Source: Scedosporium boydii
Lineage: Eukaryota; Ascomycota; Sordariomycetes; Microascales; Microascaceae
Direction of reading: 5' to 3'
Assembly: GCA_002221725.1 (NCBI GenBank)
Contig: NJFT01000004.1
Span: forward strand, 62,001-126,000
DNA: 64,000 nucleotides
Under the pieces are notes generated by a model. The model was not told where the DNA came from and did not search any database. It saw only the letters and a program-made list of their open reading frames with translations. Shown piece after piece: positions 48,362 to 60,597 of this stretch. A program made the translations under genes and the position numbers. Position 1 is the first letter of the stretch. Each line of letters begins with the position of its first letter.

Positions 48362-48864
48362 CGTAGCATCAATGATTTGTCAGTGGACCGGTAAAACGTG
48401 CTGCCCCGGGAAGAGGAAGACAGGTACCAAGACGGAGTAAGGCATACAAGCCTGTTGTACTTCGTACCCGCCAACAATACCACTGCAGGCAACGGGGCCG
48501 GGGGCAAGCAAGAAACAGCACTGAGAGGGGGACAAAAGAGGTGGTGGGGTCCGGACTTGAAGTTCTTGCATTGATGTCGTTGATGCCGTTCAACGTCCGC
48601 ATATCGACCACTCAGAGGTCTGGAAAAGTGAAGATCAGCGTTGCTGCCACTAATTGGGTGTGAGACACGAAGAATGAGTGGTTGGCCAGTTTATCATCTT
48701 CCTCTTCCATTTAGACGTCTTACACGACTACGGAGGTGTACACAGGTAGTGTTCACTGCAAACTGCCAGAGAACCCCGAAATGGACTGTCTTGCTTCCTT
48801 CTGATTACTACCTTCTGCCGACTTCGACTGGAACCTTCACCTGGCAAAATCAAGTTCACGAATC

Positions 48865-48881
48865 CACACACACACACACAC
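48865..48881. repeat. (CA)n microsatellite
   Basis: About eight CA dinucleotides in the gene-free stretch. Confidence 0.9.
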
Positions 48882-51800
48882 CTCTGTACAACTAACTGTA
48901 TACTACTTGCATAGTAGCATTGCTTTCTCCTATTTTCCACCTCGTGACCGTACCGAGTTGCTTTTTATTCTTGGACTGACAAAGTGGGGGCAAAGCGATG
49001 ATCCTGAGCAAGACGTCGGGTTTAGCCCAAGAATGGTGTATCTGCCCGACTTGTAGTGGAAGAAAGGCATCATCGCCGAGCAGGATACGTTCGTTCCTGT
49101 TGATATTGTTTCTTTTTTTTTTTTGCTGCCGTTGAAATTAACACTGACGGCTCTTAATACCTAATCGAGAGATCGGAAGTCAACCCCTTGCCGCTGGTAG
49201 CCCTACACCGATTTGTCATTTCTTGTCACGATTGGAGACAAACTGCGTAAGTTGAAGAAACGCCTTTTGCGTGTACTTCCAAAATACGTGTGTTTACTAG
49301 GTCGTCGGAAGTAGAACGGGGAGGGCACAAGGCAGCTGGAAATCAGGCTGCTTTTGGCAAATGATCTACATCCTGCTGCAACCTGCATCCGAATACATGG
49401 ACCTACAGGCTTGCACCAGTGCGTTGGAAAAAATTCCCAGCGTCTCTCGTCCTGGTCTTCCCGTCCCTTCTTGTTCTCGGATGCAGCAGGAGAGGGTACT
49501 TCGTAGTGGACTGGTAATGCTGCTTCGTCCTCTCGTCAACGCACTTCGACACTTTCTGGGTACATCCTGCGTCCAAGGTCTATTGGGTCTAAAATTAAGG
49601 TTCTTGACACCATACTCGATCCTTGAAAGAACACAGGAACATGAGAAGATAAGAGCCCGCCAACACTCAACTGGGTCATCTGTTACATTGCCGTTGGACT
49701 ATTTACTGGTAGTCCTAAAACCGTTCAAGTGCAGGTTAAACTAGTGAAATCAATCCTCCCTTGGGAAAGGAGTTGTCAGTATCATCACGAAGATCCAAGA
49801 TGCGCCTGATTATCATGATCGTGGACGGACCGCCCGTCTCTTGCGCCAGATCCAAACTAAGACCATAGGAGGCACCACAAGCGCCGCCAGGGGCGTGTGT
49901 TCAAAGCTTTCAAACATTTTTACCCTAAAAAAGTGAAGTCTGGGGCGGCGGCGGTGACGAGCTTAAGCCCCCGTTCCCATGATGCCCCACGATATTTCTG
50001 ACCTGTCACATATATCCCACGTCAGTCACCGACTTCAAAGCTTAGAGACCGGGTCGCGCCAGATTTCTCTTAGTCTACTTGTGGATTGATAGGTTTTCGG
50101 TTTCTGAGACCCCTCCCTTCTACAAGTACGTAGTTGAAAATTGTTCGGCGAGGTGGGAAAGGCGGGGAGACGCCCACGGAGGAGACCAAAGGGTGTCGAT
50201 TTCGCTGCCCAACTGGTGAATGGCCAAACAACACTACCGAGCACGCCAGCGCTACAAATCGAAACTGTTTTTGCCCACCTGTTAGACGCTAAAAAAAAAG
50301 CCGTGTAAGATGCTTTTATCTTTCTTCCTTCCACCCCCTTCGTGCAGGGGCACATGTTCTTGCTTCGGACTTCATAGTGCAAGACACTGCAGATGAAAAG
50401 TGTATGCTTCTGTTTAGGCTTTGTGGAGATTACACTACGATTTGGAATCTGGGTCGAGATGGACTGTCGTCTCGTTAAAAGGCGGGGAAGGAATGTGCGC
50501 TACGATTGTTGACAGTCTGCAGGCTTCATGAAGGGCATCTAACATTCCCCTGGTTGCCTTGAAGGTGACGGTCCCTGTAAAGTGCTGTTACAACGGACCA
50601 GCCTAACTTTTGACCGATGGGCAACCATCCTCGCTCGGCATGCTCGAAGCAGGAAATTGAACGAACAGAATAAACGCGGATATTCTGTACAAGGCAGGTC
50701 CAGAGCCACACACGACGGACGTAGCATCCTAGTCAACTGCTGGCTGCCAGGCTCTGCTAATAATTGAAAAACGTAGAGGCAGTCAAGTGTGGCTCAGGAT
50801 GTATCGGGTACAGTACTTCGCACCAAAAAGGCGATGTGAGGGGGACACACAGACGACAGCTCGCGGGGAATCACAGTCTCCAGAAATCAATCGAAAGGGC
50901 TGTGCTCCAACATGGATCGGGGCAGATGATGGCGGCTTTGGCTTCATGATTGGTTCCCCTGTTTCCGTCAAGAGATGAAAGCCACTAAAACCTGAGCCGG
51001 CTTGTTTGGCAGGACAGGGGTGAGTGGAGAGATAGAGAGGGACTGAGAAAATGTGCTCACTTGCCCCCACTGTCCCGTAGTTCAGGCGCATGGACCGTCT
51101 TCGTCTGGAGGACCGCCCAGGTCACGACTTGGTCTTCCAAGCACCGGCTCTAAGACTCCCTGGATGTCGGCCGTTGGGCGGTGGCAACCGTTGGGGCAGA
51201 ACTACCGCTCGCGCTGATACAGAAGGCGCTTAAAAGCATATTTCTCCAAGCTGCGAGAGGCCGCATGGTGGCTGGATAAATTGGATATTACGAAGTATAC
51301 GACCTCATGGAGAATGCAAGCTCTGAGGATCAATCCGGAGTTACCAAACTCAAAGAAAAATGATCTGCAAACCCGGGAATAGGCCGAGCAAGCAAGAAAG
51401 GGTAGTATCTGCGAGCTCAAATGGCGTAGGAACCACTGCATAATCCTACGTAAAGTTTTAGGTGTGGAGTGAACGGGAGCATACGTCAAAAGTATTGTGT
51501 GCTTCTCGATGGAACAGCACCGGGGAGAGTCAAGGGGTATGAGTAGATCTCTCCTCTTTCTTGCAAAGGTCGATCACCATCTATCTGCCAAGAGCTCGCC
51601 GCCCGGGGGTGGAGGATGGGAGGGGCCGGCAATCGGTGTTTCTGGCTGTCATATTTTTTTTTCTTTGTCGATCGGAAAGGCAGGAAACGAAATTTCGAGA
51701 TAGCTCCATCGAACTCCGGAACTAGACGACGATGCCTACCAGGTTCACGAGCAAACCAAAAGTGGGCGGGAGGATCTACACTACAGTACCACTTTTCGTG

Positions 51801-54472
51801 TGCTAGGCTACGTAGGCTACGACGTAGGCTTGTCCAGGGTCCCTCCCCGGAGTGGCTTCGGCGAGCGGATCAATAGACCAGGGGGGTTGCTTCCGGAGAA
51901 CGGGAAGACGAAAGTAAAGCGGAAAGTCAGAATCCCGAGCGAGATATGCGAGTTGTGCACCCATCTTGACATCTAGACCTAGAGCACGGAAGGAGGTCTA
52001 AAATAGCAAACTTTTTTTCCTTTTCTCTCTTTTTTCCCTTCCCCTTTCAATGTTGCATCAGCCATGGAGCTAGGTTCCTGGGAAAAAAGAGGGAAAAAAG
52101 AGGCTTGTGGAGGTCTTTGGAATCTCGTGTTGTTTAAAATGACCACTTGTGGCTTTGTCACGTACTCTGTATTGGTTGTCCCGGCTTCATTTCCCATCTC
52201 TGGCGTTTGGTTGGACCGTTAAAGGATATTAGCGGCACCGGAAACTTGGAGCGGACAGGGATGGATGCTGGCCGATGATAGGGCTAGCTGAGCCTGGGCT
52301 CCCGTTGTTCCAATTGCCTTTGGGATGGTCCCGGTCCAGAATGTTGACGTTTGGAAGAGAGCCCACTCTAAAGTACCGATGAAGATGGTATCTGGCATCG
52401 AGCACGGAGATAATTTGAGGGATTCTTGTGCTCTGTTCGTATTTCTGTTGATTTCTAAGTTTCACGATAAAAAGAGAGTCGGTCCGTCTGACGAGGTTTA
52501 TGTCCGTCCAAGGCTCAATGCTTGCCAGTGAGGTTGATAGTGCGTATAACCTTGTGAAGGTTAAAGCCTCGGGTCGAGCCTATGCGTTTGTTGACAAGGA
52601 AGCATCAAATCGGCTTGGGGTTTGATGAACTGCCTGGACATATTAGCAACCTTTCACGGTAGGTGAGAGTCACTACTGTAGGTACAGAGAGGAACTTACA
52701 GCAAGCAGCCGCGGCAACGTCTCAACCAGGTACAGTACATGAAAAAGCCGGGGGCACGTGGGTAGCCCACACCAAGTTGGTGCAGAACTCCGCGAAGGAT
52801 CAAGAAGCAGGACTCCTCCGCAGATTAGGACTTCGCACTAGGACAATACTACTCCTGCATTCTACCTTTGCACACTGCGAAGTACCGCCAAGCAAGATGT
52901 GGTCCTCATTCAAACATCGGACTCCCATGGGGACGAGGAATCTTGCCCAGAGACTCGGATATAAGTGCCCTCACGGACATTGTTGGGGTGCAGCTAAACC
53001 CAGGCGTCGAGGCTCGAGCAAGGTTTTTCGATCATCTCCCGAACGCCGAGCCGGGGAACAAGGGCATCAAGGTCGAAGAACCGAGATACCCAAAAACTAA
53101 AAACCCAAGAACGACTAATAACCGGTTCCAATATTGTGTGATTGCCGTGATTGCATTCACAAGGGCAACGTAGAGTCTAGAATCCATGATCCCTTCAAAA
53201 TGTACGCGCTATCGTCTCCGCTGAATTCCTCATCACCACGATGTACTGTCTGTAAAGATTCACGCCTGTTATCGCAATGCCGGATTGCTTTGGCGAGATT
53301 TATTGGAAATCGTGGAATTATGCCGCTCCCTCCCTTCGTCAAGGACGCCGTTCCTGGCTGTCGGTCTGCGCGCCATGGGCCAGGCCTTCGATTGTGTGCT
53401 TGTGTGTCACACCCATCTTCGTTTTCTCCCTATGACGCCCCCTTTCCGCCAACATTAGAGGTCCTATTATATATCCCGTCCATGTTATAGATAGCAAAGA
53501 AGTATGCCGTGCCACAAGGGCGATCCAAGGCTCCGTGTGAAAGGGACGGGATCCGCGGTGCTACGCCAAAGTCTTTACGATGCACTTCGTAATTAACACT
53601 GCTGGGTTCTTGGCTGTTTACGTCAATATTTGTAACTGCTTTTCTTTTTCCCATCACCCAGACACTCGGAACACGGGGGCGGAAGAGGATCGGACTCTCG
53701 CGGCAGGTTTCCGATCGTAATATTAGACAAGATTCAACATATTTCATGGGCATCGAGAGAGCGAGGGTCGTATTGTCGTTCCTCTTTCCTTTCTGTGCAA
53801 AGTCGTACCGGGTTTTCCCATTATTTACTCACAAGGACGGGTATCAAGAGGGTTCCATTGGCAGAGAGAGCTGACGGGAATGGATTTTTTTCTTGCCATA
53901 CCCGGTTTTTAGCCTTCAAGGTCCTCCCGGCAATTGTCGTGTAGTGATAATATCCCTGGAGGCAAGGTAGTGTAAAAAAGCAACATTGAAGAGATTCCGA
54001 AATTTTTCTCGTTGGACATTTCCAAGCTACACACTAATCATGGTCCACTTCTCACTTGTCTGAGATTCCCGTTTCCACTCTTTGATTGTTCCTGCGAGAT
54101 CCTGATGAGAAGGGAAGGGGTAGAGGACAGGGGTAGCGAAGAATTGACAAGGGGAGAAGAGCAGCCAATGGATTTACGGAGCTACAGTAATACTGAGGAC
54201 ATGGGGCATGGGGCATGGGGCATGGGCAGGCGGCGAAGTATCAATTGATGGGTCACAGTGGTGGCTCTGGTGGGTGAATTCCGTGGTGGGCCTTGGAGAT
54301 AGATACGTACTCAGTACACAGGTGATCAATATGATTTAAAAGTGTGGAATGCTATGTACAGAACTTGCTCGGCAGACTTGGTATCTCCACTAATGTGTAA
54401 TCAGAAATCTGCAGATCTAGGAAGGAGTTTAAAATGGTGTAGGATCAAGAGATGGTGAGCATGCCGAATCAT

Positions 54473-54865
54473 TACGAAGTAACGATAGATCCTTTGATCC
54501 TTAGACTCTGCTAAGATGTTGAAAGTGCGACTTAGACTGGGCATACACTAAGCGTCAAGTCTGATGTCGAGTCAACCCGAGTCCTCATCTGCGCCTGCTC
54601 CATGATGAGTGGGACACAAGCAGTCCCCAACTCCCGTACGAAGTACTTCATTCGACAATGTACGGGACACTGAAGGCTTGTACCCGAGAGCCCGAGAGTT
54701 GGAAGGTTCAATGTTGGTACACTGCGCAATATTGGCGCATGCTTTTTCCCTCTCTCGTCCCCCAGTCTCCATCAATGTTCCTTCCCAAGAGCCAAAAGGA
54801 GAGTGGAGTAGGAAATAGTGCACGTACTTCGTACTGCTCAGAGTATCAGGGGGCGTGTACAGTAC
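54473..54865. repeat. Cluster of TACGAAGTA-type words next to GTACAGTAC
   Basis: Exact 9-mers are at 54473-54481, 54637-54645 and 54825-54833. GTACAGTAC follows at 54857-54865. The last two 9-mers extend to four-base arms (GTAC-N3-GTAC). Confidence 0.85.
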
Positions 54866-55975
54866 ATCCCCTGTGTTCATCTCTTCGTGTTGTCTGGTCT
54901 GAAAGTATCCTGTACTGTTCGCTGTACCCTACCTCAGTCCCACAGACAGCAGAGAGAAAGGTCTACCTGGTTAATCCACCCCTCCCCTGTAATTTCCCTC
55001 GCACGCCCCTCCTCCATCGCACTGCACTCTCAATCCCACATCCACACACCCCCGTCTCCCAAATATCAGTGGACAAGACATCTTCCCCCATGTCCCTTGT
55101 CTCAGCATCGCACCCCCCTCCCAGACCCCCCCAGCGACAATCCCTGTCTGTCACCAAACTCTGGCTCTGTGTACCGCCTTCGCCCTACTGCCAGGCTACG
55201 AGCACGACCTAACTGAATTAGAGGCCCTAAAATAAGGTGCGAGTCTGGGACATCAGAGCCTGCAGGAGCTCCGCCTCTTCACGAGATGTACAGGCTTTGC
55301 TTGCAGAAACGGGGTTTTTGGTTTTTGGGAGTCTGCTCCCAAAGGTATATATGAATCTCCAAGGCCCCCAATGTCAAACCCGTGCATCTTCTGGGAGAAG
55401 ATTATCACTCCTCGTTCAAGCCATTCGTTCCCATCTTGCTATCTTATATACATCGCCATCATCCCTCTCTTCTCTCTCTGACCTCCCCGTTCCTTTCGTT
55501 CATTAAATCTTCACCATACAATCCACGCTCGCCATTGCTGGGACTTGGATATTAATACGCCTTCTCTCGTTTTGGATCCCGCTTACACACAAAACGCTAG
55601 AAGTTCCCGTCATTGCTGGCATGGTCAACTAGAAGGTGAGATCTTTCTTTCGTGCCCAACACAATAGCTCAGCTACATGCGGGCCGACTCTGCCTAGCCC
55701 GACTCTCGAGCCAATCTGGCACCGACTGGCTATGGTTGCTTGTCTTGGAAAAAGACGGAATCAAAATGAGAATCCACTAACACGACGCCATTCGGAAAAA
55801 GCAGTCTTTGGCTCAAGACCCCGGTTTAGGCCGTCACTTCTCTTCTCATACAAAACTCCCGAGACCCCAATCCCTCCTCCAAACCACCATTGACCTTCTC
55901 CCATTCCTCAAGTCTTGTTCTTGAGGACCTCTACTCTCTCCGCCACACACAAACGACGCCCGCGCATTCACCGCA

Positions 55976-58366
55976 ATGATCTCGATAGAACAGTCCTTCA
56001 ACATGTTCAACAGGCATATGGGCGGTGGCAACGATGATAACGATTACGCGCGATATCCCGACCCTCCCCAGGCTCTCTTTTCTTCCGGCGCGCCAGTGGA
56101 CATGGGCTTGACGCCGGATGCGTATGCACCCTTCACCGCCACCACCGCGCAAGAGATGTTCCCCACGACGATGGCCTATGACCCCTCCTCCCTCTACGCC
56201 GAGACCCCCAGCTACCTCTACAACGGCCGCTCTTCCCCCGGCCACTTCGACGACGGCGATATGAGGGCCGGCTCGTCGAACCTGTCAACCACTTCTGCTC
56301 CCTCCGCCGCATCCTCCGCCGTCGGCTCCCCGCAGTCGAACCACGGCCAACTCGCACCCATCCCCGAGTGGGCGCCGCAGACTCTCAGCGTGTCGCCGAA
56401 CATTGTTGGCCACAACGATTACTTCCCCGGGGGCTCTGAGTACTCTACATTTCCCACAGGTATGGAGGAATATACTTCTCCCTTCGACTTTAGCAACGGC
56501 ACCAAACCTCCCGGGTTTGTTGGTGAGTTGCCTTATTTATTTTTCTTCTCCCTCGGCTGTGTTTTGTTCAGAATGGCTGTGTTGGGCACTTTTCTCCCCT
56601 GTACTAGCTTTCTTGAGAACAAGTGTGCTGCAATTCTCTCGTTTCCTCCAGTTAAGTCGCTGCCGGTAGTGGCGGAAAGTATTTCTCTTGTCCCCCGCTT
56701 GTAAACAAGCAAGTGTTGGGACGGAAGGGGAATAGTTTGGGGATAGGCGCCCTCTTGTCTCCACTCCGGTTTTGCTCGCCGAAAGTGGTGATTGATGGAG
56801 AGCCAACCCAGCTCGGTCTTCCCCTTTCTCCGCTCTCGATATCTAGCACTTTTCGCACTGCTCTTTTCCCCTTAGCCATTTATTTTTTCCCTGTATTTTC
56901 TCTTGACACAATCTACAGTCCTCTTGTCTCGATCTCCCACTAACTGAACTTCCTTGCTCCTTGCAGATCCTTCTCTTATCCACCCGGATATTAGCCGCCC
57001 GATTCAAATGACCTTTGACGGCCCCTTCCAGACTCCCACCACTGCCTACCCTACTTCCCCCGCGCTCTCCCACGGTGCTTCCTCTCCGCAGCCCATGCTC
57101 AGGAACGGAAGCCAGTCCCCGTTCCTGCACGGAGGGTTCCAACAGCCCTTCAGCCCCTATCAGACCCCCATGGATTCGACCAATTCACGAAGGCCCAGCC
57201 ACCCCTTCGTTTCCCCTAACTACTCCGAAACCACCGCGTTCAGCAGCGATGAGTCCAAGGAGAAGTCGAGGTGCCCACACCCCGATTGCGGCAAGGCCTT
57301 CAAGGACCTGAAAGCCCACATGCTCACCCACCAGAATGAGAGGCCTGAAAAGTGCCCCATCCAGACGTGCGACTACCACATCAAGGGCTTCTCAAGGAAG
57401 TACGATCGCAACAGGCACACCCTCACCCACTACAAGGGCACCATGGTCTGTGGTTTCTGCCCTGGTTCTGGTTCTGCGGCGGAGAAGTCGTTTAATCGCG
57501 CCGACGTCTTCAAGAGGCATTTGACGGCCGTGCACGGTGTTGAGCAGACTCCTCCCAACAGCCGCAAGAAGGCGCCCTCTACCGTCTCGGCAGGCCCCAA
57601 GAGGCTGTCTGGCTACCCGCCTGACGCTACCGGAAAATGTAGCACTTGCTCGCAGACCTTTGGCAATGCCCAAGACTTCTACGAGCATCTCGACGACTGC
57701 GTGCTCCGCATTGTGCAGCAGGAGGATCCTGCTGAGGCTGTCAACGCCAAGAGGCTCGCCGAGGTGGAAAACGACCGCGAGGTCATGCAGACTCTCGAGA
57801 AGAACAACCTACCGCTCTCTATGTCTCCTGCTGCCGGTGTCGAGGATGGCGAGGAAGACGAGGATGATGAGATGCATCACGACGACGATGAGGAGGACGA
57901 GGATGGCTCCGCCAGGAGGAACGGCACCTCGAGGCGCAGGTCGGGTGGCAACCCCGCTAACGGTGTGCAAAAGTCCCGAGGAATGACGCACTCTCGGGGT
58001 GGTGTCCTTCTCAACACCCGCCGCGGCCGCAAGAACCGCCGCGACTACCCCTCATCCTGGGGCTTTGACAAGGGCCAGATGACGATGAAGAAGCGCGTCA
58101 TGGCTGTCTTCGAAGGCCCCCGCCGTCTCGCCAAGGACGACATGATGCTGTCGACCGAGCACGAGGTCCGTGTCAGGTTGTCGGATGGGGACTCTTACGT
58201 TACGGACCTCGATGTGCAAACGCTCAAGAGGGCCGAGGGTTTCCTCCACGCCACTGATGAGGAGAAGGGACCTTGGATTTCGGACGACCCTACCGAGGCC
58301 GAGCTCAAGCAGATGAGGGAGATGCTCGAGATTAACAGGACAGCGCCCACCACCGCTCCTGCGTAA
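55976..58366 (+). CDS. C2H2 zinc-finger protein, probable transcription factor
   Basis: Two exons, 55976-56522 and 56967-58366, give 648 aa. The first ~280 residues are Ser/Pro/Gly-rich and probably disordered. Zinc fingers follow: Cys285-Cys290-His300-His304 (short finger), a second starting at Cys312 with His333 and His337 and a longer spacer, a third C-x2-C with His367 and His372, and a C-C-H-C cluster at about 407-427. An acidic Glu/Asp/His-rich stretch (about 467-490) precedes an Arg-rich segment and a conserved-looking C-terminal block (RKNRRDYPSSWGFDKGQM, then KKRVMAVFEGPRRLAKDDMML). It is presumably a nuclear DNA-binding regulator; I recognise the fungal family type but no named member. 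The single intron is long (444 nt); retaining it would give a 242-aa product without fingers. It sits alone beside a 24 kb gene-free upstream stretch. Confidence 0.85.
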
Positions 58367-59220
58367 GGGAGACATGGGGTATAATACGGGCTGTTTTCTA
58401 CTTTTTTTTTGGATTATCCTATTTGGCGTCTTTGGAGCTTTAGAGGGCGAAGCATGCGTCGGGCGCAAATTACTAGGATGGGGTCAAACTCGACACTCCA
58501 TCCTTGACACAAAAGGGAAAAGAGGAGATGGAGAGAAGGAAGAAAGGTTATGACTTTGATTTTGCTTGTTTTTTTTCTGTTCAAACGGGCACAACATTTT
58601 GTCTGTTTGCCAAAACGCCGCAAGATGGCGTTTATCGATACCCCGAATTTCTTCATATCTCTTGAAATATTTCTTGTCCCTTTTTTTTCCCGCGTCGAAG
58701 CTCCTCCAGATACATATTCTCTTGTTTTTTGACGACCGCTTTTCTTTTACTCCCTTCCCGATTTCCTATTTTAATTTTTGGGGTCTTCCTCCCCCTTCCA
58801 CATTTGGAGGAGGAGGGGACGGGGAAGACTTCCACCTGTCTATAGCTATTGGAATTGGGGGCGGCGGGGGCTTTTCGTTTTCGAGGGGGGAGTTTTTCTT
58901 AATGATGTTAATGAACCTGAACCTGTTTGGAATGATATGAAATAGTATACAAAATCTGAAAGATTTGGCTCTCTTGTACATGTATGGCATTTTTTTCTGT
59001 CTCGCTTTTTCCGGGAGGCAAGTGGTAGTGGAGCGACATCGAATCGGGATGCGGTGTAGGGTACGATAGATTGAAGCTGTGAATAGACAATTGATTGATG
59101 AATTATACGAGTCGATCCCTGCAACTGGCCTTTTTGGCCTTATTACTGGTTGTTAAGGCAGTAAACGAACGGCCTATCCTAAGTGGCGGGACAGGTTTGG
59201 TGGTGTAAGTGTGACATTGG

Positions 59221-59240
59221 AGAGAGAGAGAGAGAGAGAG
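59221..59240. repeat. (AG)10 microsatellite
   Basis: Ten perfect AG units in intergenic DNA. Confidence 0.9.
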
Positions 59241-60575
59241 CCGACGTGGCACGTCACAGAGAGGGTTGGATTGTCATTAACGGGGAGGAATTATTAGGCG
59301 CAGCTCACTCCCCCCCTCCAACCTCTGGGACCAGGACATCAAAGGGCATATGAGGCCGGTAATAGGTCGAATCTTACTCTTACAACGGCTAAGCGATGAT
59401 GCAGGGCGAAGTCTACTGTTCTCTCCTTGCCCCTCCCTTGTTGGGGAAGAAGAATGGTCAGCATCCTACCAGTGGATTGGGAAATGATCTCCATCACATT
59501 GGGAGTGGGATTCCTGGTGGTCTTCAGAGTCGTTTGGTGTTGCTCTCCACTGTCTCGGGTCATCTTAAGAGGGGGGGGCACACCAACCCTCCTCGACGAC
59601 CAGGCTGGTTGGGTGACGTTCCTGTGTGGAAAGAGATGAGGTGTGCTTTATACTTCGTAGACCTTGACGTTAATAGAGAGTGAGAAGGAGGGGCGTCTTT
59701 TTTTCCCGCGGGACGAGGCGAGGTTAGGGGGCTGGGGAGATCTACGGAGTGTTTGAAAGTCGAAGTGAGATGGAGGGTTGTGTTTCTATTTTGGTGTCCC
59801 CCGCTTCTGTTCGGGAGGGGGGCGGTTCCATTGTCTTTGAGGGAAGGGAGACGGAGTTGGGTTGGTGGGGTGGTAGTCTCGGGGGCGGAGGCGTTCCGGG
59901 GACGGGCCCAAGTTTTTTGTATACATTGATCATCGACTGTTGAAGCAAGGAGTGGGAGGGGAGACAAATTTCGCTGTGATGGTTTCTGAGGCCATAATCA
60001 AGCCACCTTTGCGCAGTTTCCAACACTTTAGGTGTTGGAGTCTGCAGAGCGGCTTCTGGATTTCCCTGGGACAGGGCGTGCAACAATGAACCAGGTGTTT
60101 GGTGATGATTTGGGAGGGTGGATTATGTAAATGGAGAGAGTGATGCCAGTAAAGAGGTCATCTGGGCTCTGCGAGCATGCTCCTCGTTGGGCCAAGGGAG
60201 GGAAAAAGAAAGGTATTTAAATGTCCAGGGCTGGTTTCGAACTAACAACTCTCCAAGTCGCCCTCCTCCCCTCAACATCTCCCGTCTGGAGATCTCACAA
60301 CCTCTGCAGGGCAAGCAGACGAGGATGGTCTCACAGAAAAGAAGCAAAAGAAAATTCTCAAATATAATAAAAAAAAGAATTCCCACTTCTCCCGCCCCGA
60401 TTCCCAATTTCCCTTGTCCAATTCCCGCTTTCTCATTTCCTCCACGTCTCATGGTTTGACCAGACCGGGTTCCACGCCGGCGCCTTGCGGAAGTAGTTTA
60501 TAAGCAGTACATCACCGCTCGACCACTTTGAGCTTCCGTGAGACGTTGAGAATCGAGACCGAGATTCTGATATAT

Positions 60576-60597
60576 CACACACACACACACACACACA
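60576..60597. repeat. (CA)11 microsatellite
   Basis: About eleven CA units in intergenic DNA. Confidence 0.9.

Larger units (their letters stand above)
46001..55975. other. Gene-free stretch, right part; upstream region of the zinc-finger gene
   Basis: No supportable gene. Exact TACGAAGTA/TACTTCGTA copies start at 46202, 46490, 48346, 48458, 49497, 51289, 54473, 54637 and 54825. GTACAGTAC is at 50808, 52730 and 54857. A G-rich tandem block is at 46373-46405, a CA microsatellite at 48865-48881 and three ATGGGGC heptamers near 54201. The last kilobase is pyrimidine-rich on the + strand and is probably the promoter and leader of the gene starting at 55976. Confidence 0.6.

Noticed and set aside
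60225..60300. TTTCGAAC with surrounding tRNA-like spacing
   Set aside because: The B-box-like word is imperfect and I could not fold acceptor, D and anticodon arms around it on either strand.
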